64,000 bases of DNA from JAFIFT01 sp020051095. Lineage in GTDB: Bacteria; Pseudomonadota; Gammaproteobacteria; Legionellales; Legionellaceae. The notes under the pieces were generated by a model. It had not been told where the DNA came from, made no database searches, and saw nothing but the letters and a program-made list of their open reading frames with translations. Location of the stretch: positions 1-64,000 of the forward strand of contig NZ_CAXMZT010000004.1 of NCBI RefSeq assembly GCF_964199965.1. Direction: 5' to 3'. Below are positions 55,038 to 63,592 of this stretch, one piece after another. Both the position numbers and the translations under genes were made by a program. Within the stretch, counting starts at the first letter, position 1. Each line of letters begins with the position of its first letter.

Positions 55038-56147
55038 TCACGAGTAGATAAATCGACTTAATTTAAACAAATTTTCCACCATCCAATTTGAGTTCCTTGG
55101 CCGTGAAGGATGTCGAATGGTTAATAATTGTTTACCAATATTTTTGCCTTCAAACAATCGTTGTAAGGTTTGAGGGATATTATCAAAGCCTTCTTGCATA
55201 TCAATAAGTTGTTTGATTTTCCCACTATTTTGCCAGTGGTAGAGTGTCATTAATGCCTTAGGTAAATCTCGCATATAATCTAATATGACAAAGCCGTGCA
55301 TGCTGGCACTTTGCGCAATTAAATTGAAGATATTTTTCGTTCCTGGGGCTTCTGCTTTAGCAATGCTCTCTTCCGTCAATAGATTATATTGGGAGATGGC
55401 GCCACATAATATAACGCGGGCAAATTTGTTCAGGTGAGTTAAGGCTATCTCCAGCGTTTCACCGCCAACATTATCAAAATAAATATCGATACCATCGCCA
55501 ACAGCGTCTTTAATTTGTTTGACCAAATCCCCTGATTGATAATCAATGGCTCTATCAACGCCTAGATCATCCAAGAGAAATTGGCATTTTTTCTTACCTC
55601 CAGCAATGCCAATGACGGTGGCCCCTTTGAGTTTAGCAATTTGACAAGCCATTGAACCAACAGCACCAGCGGCTCCGCTAACAAGCACCGTGTCTTTTGC
55701 ATTAACTTTAGCAATTTTATGCATTCCTAACCATGCTGTCACACCGGTGATACTGAGTGCTGCGACCATAACAGGATCCAAAAAACCGGGAATAATTTGC
55801 GGCTTTGCGAAATCTTTTTCTTGCGGGTCATACAGTTTATAGTCCTGCCAACCTAAATTACCATAAACAAAATCGCCAACCTTAAATTTGGAATTTTTTG
55901 ATTCGACAACTTGGCCAATCCCAAATGCTCGCATCACCGAATTTAAGGGAATTTTAGGGACATAACTATCAATGATTGCCCAGATTCGTTGCGTCGGATC
56001 AAACGACAAATAATTAGTCTCAACCAACACCTGCCCGTCGTTCAATGTATCTATTTGCTCAGTGACTTGCGAGAAATTGTCTTGTGAAAACATCCCTGTT
56101 GGCCTTGAAACAAGCTGCCATTGTCGATTGGTATATATTGATGTCAT
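55038..56147 (-). CDS. Zinc-independent NADPH-dependent oxidoreductase, MDR family (CurA/LTB4DH type)
   Basis: 369 residues. N-terminal GroES-like half then Rossmann domain with SGAAGAVGSMACQIA (NADP site). Relatives reduce activated double bonds of enones and 2-alkenals. The family is usually about 335-345 residues; here a C-terminal tail (HPSRPRNSNWMVENLFKLS) adds around 25. ATG with AAGGA. No clear operon partner. Confidence 0.88.
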   Translation of the reverse strand: MTSIYTNRQWQLVSRPTGMFSQDNFSQVTEQIDTLNDGQVLVETNYLSFDPTQRIWAIIDSYVPKIPLNSVMRAFGIGQVVESKNSKFKVGDFVYGNLGWQDYKLYDPQEKDFAKPQIIPGFLDPVMVAALSITGVTAWLGMHKIAKVNAKDTVLVSGAAGAVGSMACQIAKLKGATVIGIAGGKKKCQFLLDDLGVDRAIDYQSGDLVKQIKDAVGDGIDIYFDNVGGETLEIALTHLNKFARVILCGAISQYNLLTEESIAKAEAPGTKNIFNLIAQSASMHGFVILDYMRDLPKALMTLYHWQNSGKIKQLIDMQEGFDNIPQTLQRLFEGKNIGKQLLTIRHPSRPRNSNWMVENLFKLSRFIYS

Positions 56148-56230
56148 GGTATGTCCTTATCATTGGGTATATTCCCGTGATCATTCAAAAAGCGAGTTTT
56201 CTGCATGTTGAATGAACACAGATATAAGTT

Positions 56231-57010
56231 TCAACTATCACCTTTAGTTTGTTTTTCGAAAGAAACTAATTTTCGAAGATATCGCTCAAGAAGCCCAAGG
56301 TATTCATGCAATGCAATATCGGTATATACTAAATTATGAGCATTGGGAATATAGCGTTTTTGCCACCGCTCATCCTGCCAGTAATAGGTTAGGTCAGCTG
56401 GCGCAGCGATGGGATGGAGACCTTGATCTTGAAATAAAGCCATACTCCTTGGCATATGAGCAGCCGATGTCACTAAATAAAAGCGTTCCTTTCCTAATGT
56501 TTGTTTCAATAACCTGGCTTGGTCTGCTGTGTTGAGCGATTGGTTCTCAATTTTAATATTCAGCAAAGGCACACCACATTGTATCGCTAAGTTTTTTAGT
56601 AGCTCTGCTTCAGGAATTTGACGCTTATAGCCCCCACCCGAGAGCAAAAGTGTCGATTCAGGAATCGCTTTCCACAGACGAATAGCGGTAAGTAGTCGCT
56701 TTATGCTTGCACTGTTAAGCACTATATCCGCTGGTTGGCTTGCTTCATCTGCCTGACCACCACTTAATACCACAATGGTTTTAATCGATTGATCCACATT
56801 TGCAATTGGCGGATAGATAGATTCCAGTTTTTTCGTTAATAGGGCAGGAAAAAATGCGGTAGAAAATAAAATAAACAGCATGATGCCAAGCAGTAACAAT
56901 CGTCTTGCCCAAACAATTTGCCAACTGAAATAGAGCGCAATGATAACGCAGAGTAAAGCAAGGAAAAAAGGACTAACCAGCGCTTCTATCGTGTGTCGTA
57001 TGTCAGTCAT
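56231..57010 (-). CDS. YdcF/ElyC/SanA-family protein (DUF218)
   Basis: 259 residues. Two N-terminal membrane helices (about 15-33 and 37-56), then a periplasmic DUF218 domain with VVLSGGQADE, LLLSGGGYK and the TSAAHMPRSMALF motif. ElyC of E. coli acts on lipid-carrier/peptidoglycan and envelope integrity. It starts directly at the lptG stop, so it is part of an lptF-lptG-ydcF-like unit. Confidence 0.85.
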   Translation of the reverse strand: MTDIRHTIEALVSPFFLALLCVIIALYFSWQIVWARRLLLLGIMLFILFSTAFFPALLTKKLESIYPPIANVDQSIKTIVVLSGGQADEASQPADIVLNSASIKRLLTAIRLWKAIPESTLLLSGGGYKRQIPEAELLKNLAIQCGVPLLNIKIENQSLNTADQARLLKQTLGKERFYLVTSAAHMPRSMALFQDQGLHPIAAPADLTYYWQDERWQKRYIPNAHNLVYTDIALHEYLGLLERYLRKLVSFEKQTKGDS

Positions 57011-58075
57011 TTATGCCACCCTTCGCATTAGCATCAAAGCAATTAGCGCAAATATACACGTGGGTGCTATCGCAGCGATGATGGGCGATAATTGGAAAAC
57101 TTGACTTAATGGCCCAAAAAATTTATTTAATAAATGGAAGCCAAATCCTGCCGTTGCACCAGCTAGAAATTTCGACCCCATCGTTGAGCTCCGAAGCGGC
57201 CCAAAAATAAAGGGGATAGCCAAAATAATCATCACAATCGCACTAAAGGGTTGCATGAGCCGCTGCCAAAACGCTAACTTATAAACTAATGTATTTTCGC
57301 GGGCGACTTTTTTTACTTGAATAAACCGCCAAAGCGTTTTCAGACTCATCTCATCAGGCTCAGCAGAAGTCACCTTTAAAATCTTAGGTTGAACAGGGAT
57401 ATCCCATGTCATTTGTTTGTGGTGCTGTGTGGCAGTGTGATCGGTGTTAAAAACCGTTTCTTGAACCTGATGAGCAATCCACTGCCCACCCTCAAAAACG
57501 ATTTCCCCCATATGCCTCGCCATGATTAATTCATTCTGCTCATCAAATCGATATTGAAAAACATTTTTCAAGGTCATGGGTTCAACAACAGAGCCGATGC
57601 TAATGTATTCATTCTTATGTCGTATCCATACTCCCTGGGAAGTCCGCAACGTTTGACCACCACTGAGGGCTAACATTTTCACATCATTAGCATAATAGGC
57701 CATTTTAGGGACGAGGGTTTCACCTAGGGCGGTCACAATGACAATCAACAATAACGTAAATTGCAAGACAGATTTAGCAATTCTAAGGACAGACATCCCT
57801 GCGGCACGCATGACAATTAGCTCTCGATGGCTAGCCATCAAGCCAAGACCTACTAGGCTGCCTAATAGACAGGCAACTGGAAAAAATAAATAGACTTGAT
57901 AAGGGGCTTGTAGCAAGACAAAATAGGCCGCGCGAGTAAGCGTAAATTCGGCTCGACCAATATCGTCGAGTTGATTAACAAACAAAATAAAAATCTGTAG
58001 CCCTGTTAACAACACGACCACTAGCGTGATCGATGCCAGAATAGTTTTACCTATGTAGCGATCAACCAGTTTCAT
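57011..58075 (-). CDS. lptG: LPS export ABC transporter permease LptG
   Basis: 354 residues (E. coli 360), six transmembrane helices around a periplasmic beta-jellyroll. With LptF and the LptB ATPase it extracts LPS from the inner membrane. The frame extends to 58183 but that part overlaps lptF; ATG 58075 (MKLVDRYIGK) follows AAGGTGA and overlaps the lptF stop (ATGA). Confidence 0.95.
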   Translation of the reverse strand: MKLVDRYIGKTILASITLVVVLLTGLQIFILFVNQLDDIGRAEFTLTRAAYFVLLQAPYQVYLFFPVACLLGSLVGLGLMASHRELIVMRAAGMSVLRIAKSVLQFTLLLIVIVTALGETLVPKMAYYANDVKMLALSGGQTLRTSQGVWIRHKNEYISIGSVVEPMTLKNVFQYRFDEQNELIMARHMGEIVFEGGQWIAHQVQETVFNTDHTATQHHKQMTWDIPVQPKILKVTSAEPDEMSLKTLWRFIQVKKVARENTLVYKLAFWQRLMQPFSAIVMIILAIPFIFGPLRSSTMGSKFLAGATAGFGFHLLNKFFGPLSQVFQLSPIIAAIAPTCIFALIALMLMRRVA

Positions 58076-59148
58076 AAACGCTTCACCTTGCTTTGCCAAA
58101 GGAGCAAACCTGCTAATATTAAGAACACCACGTGCAGCCAATTCATCCCCACCCAAACAGGGACTTTCCCTGCCTTCAACCAATCCCTAGCAATGAACAT
58201 GAAGTTTGCATAGACCACATAAATTAGAATCGCAGGCATCAGTCGCGCAAACTTTCCCGAGCGCGGATTGACCTGGCTTAAGGGAATCGCAATGAGCGTC
58301 AAAATCAAAACCATCAAGGGAACGGATAACCGCCATTGCAATTCAGCCGCTTTATTCAAATTTGGGTTATTGTAGGGTAATAAGTTCGCGGTTGGTTCGG
58401 TTCGGATATCTTGTTGCAAATTCACAGTTGGATGCGGCAACCGGGCACGGTATTGACCAAAATGCACAACTCGATAATCCGCTCGGCCAGGTTTGCCTTC
58501 ATATTCCTTCCCTTCATTAAGGATAACGTATTCCTCACCATTTTCTACGTCGGTTTGAGCGTGTGCATCCTTAGCCCACATAATATCCCAACTCCCTGGA
58601 TTACTTTTTGACTGTTTAGCAAGAAAAATATGGTTTGCTTCATCATGATCTCGGCTAATCGATTCAACATAAAACACTTCTTTTCCACCATGAAACGCTT
58701 GGAATCGGCCTGGCATAATCGTTTGAATGAGCGTTTGAATGCCGGTTGATTTTAGCAATTTTGTGCGTTCTTGATTGATGTAGGGACTTAAAAAAAGCAT
58801 GACACTTAGAACGAGCAAGAACACTAAACTTGCCATAGTCATTGTTTGCTTTAGCAAGCGACTTTGGCCATAGCCACAAGCATGTAAGACCGTCATCTCA
58901 CTTTCTGCATACATACGGCCATAAGCAATCAAAATGGCGACATAAAATCCTAACGGAAGTAATAAACCTAGCAAATTGGGAAGTTCAAGCATCATGAGCT
59001 TTAAAATCACCATGCCTGGAATTTGACCACTCGCAGCGCGACTGAGATAACGAACAAACTGGTTGCTCATAAAAATAAGCAATAAAATACCCGTTAGAGA
59101 CACTAACGTGATAAAGATTTCTTTGGCTAAATAGCGAAAAATGAGCAC
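58072..59148 (-). CDS. lptF: LPS export ABC transporter permease LptF
   Basis: 358 residues. Starts at GTG 59148, giving MLIFRYLAKEIF, matching the family MIIxRYLxxE. Six transmembrane helices and a periplasmic domain; coupling-helix region ESEMTVLHACG conserved. Divergent from pepA with 78 bp between start codons. Confidence 0.94.
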   Translation of the reverse strand: MLIFRYLAKEIFITLVSLTGILLLIFMSNQFVRYLSRAASGQIPGMVILKLMMLELPNLLGLLLPLGFYVAILIAYGRMYAESEMTVLHACGYGQSRLLKQTMTMASLVFLLVLSVMLFLSPYINQERTKLLKSTGIQTLIQTIMPGRFQAFHGGKEVFYVESISRDHDEANHIFLAKQSKSNPGSWDIMWAKDAHAQTDVENGEEYVILNEGKEYEGKPGRADYRVVHFGQYRARLPHPTVNLQQDIRTEPTANLLPYNNPNLNKAAELQWRLSVPLMVLILTLIAIPLSQVNPRSGKFARLMPAILIYVVYANFMFIARDWLKAGKVPVWVGMNWLHVVFLILAGLLLWQSKVKRL

Positions 59149-59150
59149 AG

Positions 59151-59179
59151 TTGCGATTCTTCTTGCAGTGGAATATTTT
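59151..59179 (+). promoter_or_regulatory. Promoter of pepA-holC
   Basis: TTGCGA, exactly 17-bp spacer, TATTTT. The -35 is only a few bases from the lptF GTG. The palindrome at 59180-59196 begins right after the -10. Confidence 0.55.
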
Positions 59180-59196
59180 GTTTACACTGTGTAAAC
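59180..59196. promoter_or_regulatory. Perfect 17-bp palindrome between lptF and pepA (operator candidate)
   Basis: GTTTACAC-T-GTGTAAAC, 8-bp arms about one base, placed where the pepA transcript would start. A repressor bound here would block pepA and possibly lptF too. I do not recognise the regulator; it is not the TyrR box order. Confidence 0.6.
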
Positions 59197-59226
59197 TACC
59201 AGTTTTTGGCAAAAATAGGAAGTATT

Positions 59227-60678
59227 ATGCACTATGGTATCAGCAAAAGCCCCGAAAATTTTCAACAAGCAGAGGTACTCGTTGTTGGTATTTTTGATGA
59301 TTTTGAAAGCAAAGACCTTCCCCTGACCAATAATCAACTGACTCAAATCAACCTGCTCGCTAAGCATCTCTCGAAGGCCAAACAGCATCGCTCATTTTAT
59401 ACGGAAGAAGGACAATGCGTCATTGTGATTCACTGTGGGGATCGTTCCAGCTATGATATTTTATCCTTGAAAAACCTATTAAAAACCATTTTTGAGCGCC
59501 AAGAAATTGAGCAAGCACTGAGCATTCACCTTCTGATGCCAACCATTGAAGGGCTATCCAATTCTGAAATGTTGCATCAGTTGGTTGTGCATACTGATTT
59601 TAATCTATATCAATTTAATCACTTTAAAACCAACGCCAAAGAACAACCTACCCATCATGACAAAACCATCCGCTTTTATATGCCTGATTGTGAAGACAGC
59701 ATCATCGCAAAAGCGAGCGCCTTGTGTCATGGCATCCGCTTAACGCGTGATTTAGCCAACCACCCTTCTAATGTTTGCACGCCAAGTTTTCTTGCTGAAA
59801 CAGCCAAACAGCTGGAAAAGCAATTTGCCAACGTCGCTTGCAAAGTGATGGGCAAAAAGGAAATGAAAGAGATGGGTATGAATTTGCTATTATCCGTCTC
59901 CCAAGGCAGCTCAAAAGAACCCCAATTGATTGAGTTAACGTATGAAAACGGTGGTGCAGAAGCGCCTATCGTGCTGGTCGGAAAAGGAATAACCTTTGAC
60001 ACGGGCGGCTATTCCATTAAACCTCGTGAAGCCTTAGAGGAAATGAAATTCGACATGTGTGGCGCTGCGACTGTCATTGGAGTGATAAAGGCCATCGCTG
60101 AAGCGAAGCTACCTGTTAATGTGGTGGGTATCATTGCGGCAACTGAAAATCTAGTTAATAGCGAAGCAACAAAACCTGGGGATGTTTTTACATCCATGTC
60201 TGGCAAAACAGTTGAAATTGTCAACACAGACGCCGAGGGAAGACTAATTTTAGCAGACGCACTCACCTATGCGGAACGTTTTAAACCCGCTTTTGTGATT
60301 GATATCGCTACGTTAACTGGGGCGATTGTTATATCCTTGGGCTCGGTTTATTCAGGTATTTTTAGTCAAGATGAGCAACTCGCTAATGATATCATGACCG
60401 CCTCGAAGCAAACCCAAGATCTTTTTTGGAGAATGCCCATTCACCAAGAATACGCTGATATGTTAAGCAGCCCTGTGGCAGATATGGCTAATGCAACCTG
60501 GGATCGAAGTGCGGGTGCTATTACAGCTGCTTGGTTTCTGAGTAATTTCACTAAAAAATACCGTTGGGCTCATTGCGATATTGCAGGCACTGCTTATCAA
60601 TCAGGCAAAAAACGCAATGCAACGGGGCGCCCTGTTTCCATGCTATTCCAACTGATTGAAAATCAGGTCAAACAATGA
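59227..60678 (+). CDS. pepA: Leucyl aminopeptidase (cytosol aminopeptidase)
   Basis: 483 residues from ATG 59227, which follows AGGA; a TTG seven codons earlier is less likely. M17 peptidase signatures are present: GKGITFDTGGYSIK metal/lysine site and NTDAEGRL. Removes N-terminal residues; in E. coli PepA is also a DNA-binding regulator of carAB and of cer recombination, an interesting link because carB is in the same region. Overlaps holC by four bases. Confidence 0.96.
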   Translation: MHYGISKSPENFQQAEVLVVGIFDDFESKDLPLTNNQLTQINLLAKHLSKAKQHRSFYTEEGQCVIVIHCGDRSSYDILSLKNLLKTIFERQEIEQALSIHLLMPTIEGLSNSEMLHQLVVHTDFNLYQFNHFKTNAKEQPTHHDKTIRFYMPDCEDSIIAKASALCHGIRLTRDLANHPSNVCTPSFLAETAKQLEKQFANVACKVMGKKEMKEMGMNLLLSVSQGSSKEPQLIELTYENGGAEAPIVLVGKGITFDTGGYSIKPREALEEMKFDMCGAATVIGVIKAIAEAKLPVNVVGIIAATENLVNSEATKPGDVFTSMSGKTVEIVNTDAEGRLILADALTYAERFKPAFVIDIATLTGAIVISLGSVYSGIFSQDEQLANDIMTASKQTQDLFWRMPIHQEYADMLSSPVADMANATWDRSAGAITAAWFLSNFTKKYRWAHCDIAGTAYQSGKKRNATGRPVSMLFQLIENQVKQ

Positions 60679-61121
60679 AACAAGCTGATTTCTATTTATT
60701 AAGCGTTGACAAGCCAGCCGCCCGCTGGAAGCTTGCTTGTCAACTCACGGAAAAAGCCTATTTGGAAGGTCGTCGCGTTTTTATTTATTGCCATAATCAA
60801 GATGACGCTTACCATATCGATGAATACTTATGGTCCTTTCGCCCGCAAAGTTTCATTCCCCATAATTTACAAGGTGAAGGCCCCCTACCGCCGCCCGCGG
60901 TACAAATTGGATTTGGGCCTGAACCGCGAGGATTCAATGATATATTGCTTAACTTATCTCCCACGATTCCTGATTTCTTTCAACGTTTTGAAAAAATTAT
61001 CACGGTAGTTAATGGCAATGAACAGGATAAGCAATATGCTCGGGATCATTATCGTTTTTATAAAAAGCATGGTTTTCACCCAATTGCTCACCCTTTCGAG
61101 GAAGAACACCACGAAAGCTAG
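60675..61121 (+). CDS. holC: DNA polymerase III chi subunit
   Basis: 148 residues. Chi links the clamp-loader to SSB. N-terminal ADFYLLSVDKPAARWKLACQL and RVFIYCHNQDDAYHIDEYLWSF followed by FIPHNL match the HolC fold. pepA-holC adjacency, usually followed by valS, is conserved in gammaproteobacteria. ATGA overlap with pepA. valS is not seen here; the next gene is convergent. Confidence 0.93.
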   Translation: MKQADFYLLSVDKPAARWKLACQLTEKAYLEGRRVFIYCHNQDDAYHIDEYLWSFRPQSFIPHNLQGEGPLPPPAVQIGFGPEPRGFNDILLNLSPTIPDFFQRFEKIITVVNGNEQDKQYARDHYRFYKKHGFHPIAHPFEEEHHES

Positions 61122-61132
61122 GTTCACACAGC

Positions 61133-62152
61133 CTAGAGGTAAGCGATTTGATTTTTTCCTTTCTTTTTACCAATGACGAGCGCAGCATTGGCTGCGTTGA
61201 TTAATCGCTGTGTATTATCTTCTTCTGGATTAAATATACTCGCACCAATGGTAACATGAACCACGATAGGATTACCCTCATCGTCAAGAAATTTCATGGT
61301 CGTCAGTCGATCAAAGATTCGTTTTAAAACTGAACGAATGTTTTCTTCGACACTGATATCAATTAGGCATATAAAATCATGCAAATCACTTTTTGCAATC
61401 GTATCATTATCTCGACTAGATTGTCTCAGCGCTTTGGCAGCAGTACGCATAATCTGGTCGCCAAAGGCTTCACCATATTTTTCATTGAGAACAGATAAAT
61501 TATCGATATCAACAACGGCACAACAAAAGATTTTGTTACTTCGTTTGCTTTCATCGACTTGAAAGTGAAGTATTTTTTTAAACGCATGATAATTCCAAAG
61601 CTCCGTTGCCTGGTCGATGTATTGCGATTTATCTTCCTTTTCAATCGATTCGAGCATCAGACGTTGAGCAACAGAGAGTTGATAGCTATTAATTTCCGAT
61701 TCGATAATCCGAATAATATCATCCAAATTCGACTGATCTAAGTTATCAAATCCTCTACGAGAAAAGCTAGCTAACGCTAATTGCCCCACTTTTCTACCTG
61801 TTTTTTCAACAATCGGTGCATTCAAGTAAAATCGAATTTTGGGATCAAGGTTAGTAATGATATCAGAATACTGATCAGCTTGTTTAACCGTATCATTAAT
61901 CACTATCATTTTGGGGACACCCTTCATATCATGCAGTGACAAGCCTGTCGTTTGCTCTAATTCCGCCAAACCCATATTCGCTTCGATATGAAAACGCCGA
62001 TCATCGACTAAGTGAATTGCCACAACTGGCACTTGAAATACATTATGGGCAACTTTTACTAGCCGCTCAATATGATCTTGAAGCGGGGTTCTTACCCAAT
62101 TCGTCAGCTGATTAAAAAGCCCCTGGTAAGTCCTTTCAGCGTTATGCAGCAT
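61133..62152 (-). CDS. GAF protein with degenerate GGDEF domain
   Basis: 339 residues. GAF sensor domain (about 20-160) and a GGDEF fold (170-339), with VVDIDNLSVLNEKYGEAFGDQ and the final AANAALVIGKKKGKNQIAYL typical of diguanylate cyclases. The signature GGDEF is replaced by DLHDF (residues 256-260, IAKSDLHDF), so GTP/c-di-GMP catalysis is very unlikely. Possible role as c-di-GMP or GTP sensor or as scaffold, by analogy with other inactive GGDEF proteins. No membrane anchor. AGGA ribosome-binding site. Convergent with holC. Confidence 0.85.
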   Translation of the reverse strand: MLHNAERTYQGLFNQLTNWVRTPLQDHIERLVKVAHNVFQVPVVAIHLVDDRRFHIEANMGLAELEQTTGLSLHDMKGVPKMIVINDTVKQADQYSDIITNLDPKIRFYLNAPIVEKTGRKVGQLALASFSRRGFDNLDQSNLDDIIRIIESEINSYQLSVAQRLMLESIEKEDKSQYIDQATELWNYHAFKKILHFQVDESKRSNKIFCCAVVDIDNLSVLNEKYGEAFGDQIMRTAAKALRQSSRDNDTIAKSDLHDFICLIDISVEENIRSVLKRIFDRLTTMKFLDDEGNPIVVHVTIGASIFNPEEDNTQRLINAANAALVIGKKKGKNQIAYL

Positions 62153-62314
62153 GTTAATTCCTATAATTCGATAATTATTATTAAAGATAGATTATTATAT
62201 TTATAGCACATTTATAAATCATTCTTGTTGTTTTTAACGCTTATTTAACACGCGATGATGGAATTATTTGCGCTACCATAGCATTGAAGTATCTTGGGTA
62301 TATGAGGACACGCC

Positions 62315-63592
62315 CTAGACAATCGCGAGCGGTAACATCACTGACTGCCATTGATCACAAACAGCCCGGTCAGCAACAGCAACTAACTCGCCATCAATGA
62401 ATAAGAGTGGCAAGCTATCGCGCTGCCAGGGTGGAATACTCCAGTCTTGAAGTAATTTTTTTAACACCCGGGTCTTCCCTCGCCAGTATAGGCGTTCCCC
62501 TCCTTGGCGGAATCGAATTTCTGCTTGGCGAAAGCTGGGTAATTCACTTAACAGTGTTGCATGGAGCTGTTGACATCGCTCAGGCAACACCAAGGGTTCT
62601 GGAAAACGTTGCCAAGGCACAGTTTTGGTAGGAAATTGCAGCTGGGATTGATGGAGCAAATACAGGGCGCCATCATAACGACGTGCAACGAAATCGCCGA
62701 AATGCCAAGATGGATTTGCATCCTTTTTCGCATGAATCATGGACTGAAAAAATTGCTCGAGTTGTAATAGTGTCGGCATCTTAATATGGTGTTGCTTCAA
62801 CCAAAGACGAAGCACATTTTTTTGTTCAGTCTCTGATAATTGCAACAACGGTTTAATTGCCAGCCGGTTGGCTGCCTCAAGGCACTTCTCTAACAAGTTT
62901 AATGCATTGGACTGCTCGGATTGATAGCTCTTCTGTAATAGGCCGATGCTTCTTAAAATATTCGTGGGTGCCTGCGGCCAATGAGGCTCAAGCTGTGGCA
63001 ACCATTCCTGGCGAAGCCAATTTCTACGATACCGGCTATCGTCATTACTTGGGTCTTCAATCCACTGCAATTGATGGTGCCTTGCATAAGCTTCCAGGGT
63101 CTTTTTTGGGTGGTTTAATAAAGGTCTTAACATCATCCCTTTGGCGAATCGCTGCCGTTCTGGCATACAAGCCATACCGGCTATCCCTGCCCCTCGAAAT
63201 AAATTAAGAAAGAATGTTTCCACTTGGTCATCGGCATGATGCGCCGTCAATAATGCATCCTCCGAGCCAATTAGGCGTTCAAATACGCCATACCTCGCTT
63301 CTCGTGCGCAAGCTTCAATATTGCTTTGATGAGGGATCGCTACTTTGTGGGCAATAAAGCGAATATGCCATTGTTGGCAAAGTTGGAAACACTGATGTTG
63401 CCAATCATCAGCGAAGGGTTGTAGCTGATGGTTCACATGCACCGCTATTAACTTGCAAGACAGTTCAGGTACTGAATTTAAGGCATGCAATAGGACAGTG
63501 GAATCTAACCCGCCGCTAAATCCAACCAAGAGATGTTGATATAACGTTAGCCATTCAGTCCAGTCATTGGTTAATATTTTAGTCACAGGCAC
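62315..63592 (-). CDS. tilS: tRNA(Ile)-lysidine synthetase
   Basis: 425 residues. PP-loop SGGLDST (26-32) and the TilS C-terminal domain. Converts cytidine 34 of tRNA-Ile(CAU) to lysidine. The start is GTG (63592, or GTG two codons later), overlapping the accA 3' end by 14 bp, a usual accA-tilS order. Confidence 0.94.
   Translation of the reverse strand: MPVTKILTNDWTEWLTLYQHLLVGFSGGLDSTVLLHALNSVPELSCKLIAVHVNHQLQPFADDWQHQCFQLCQQWHIRFIAHKVAIPHQSNIEACAREARYGVFERLIGSEDALLTAHHADDQVETFFLNLFRGAGIAGMACMPERQRFAKGMMLRPLLNHPKKTLEAYARHHQLQWIEDPSNDDSRYRRNWLRQEWLPQLEPHWPQAPTNILRSIGLLQKSYQSEQSNALNLLEKCLEAANRLAIKPLLQLSETEQKNVLRLWLKQHHIKMPTLLQLEQFFQSMIHAKKDANPSWHFGDFVARRYDGALYLLHQSQLQFPTKTVPWQRFPEPLVLPERCQQLHATLLSELPSFRQAEIRFRQGGERLYWRGKTRVLKKLLQDWSIPPWQRDSLPLLFIDGELVAVADRAVCDQWQSVMLPLAIV

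Noticed and set aside
57011..58183. Longer LptG starting at 58183
   Set aside because: The added residues read through the end of lptF; ATG 58075 with AAGGTGA matches the family start.
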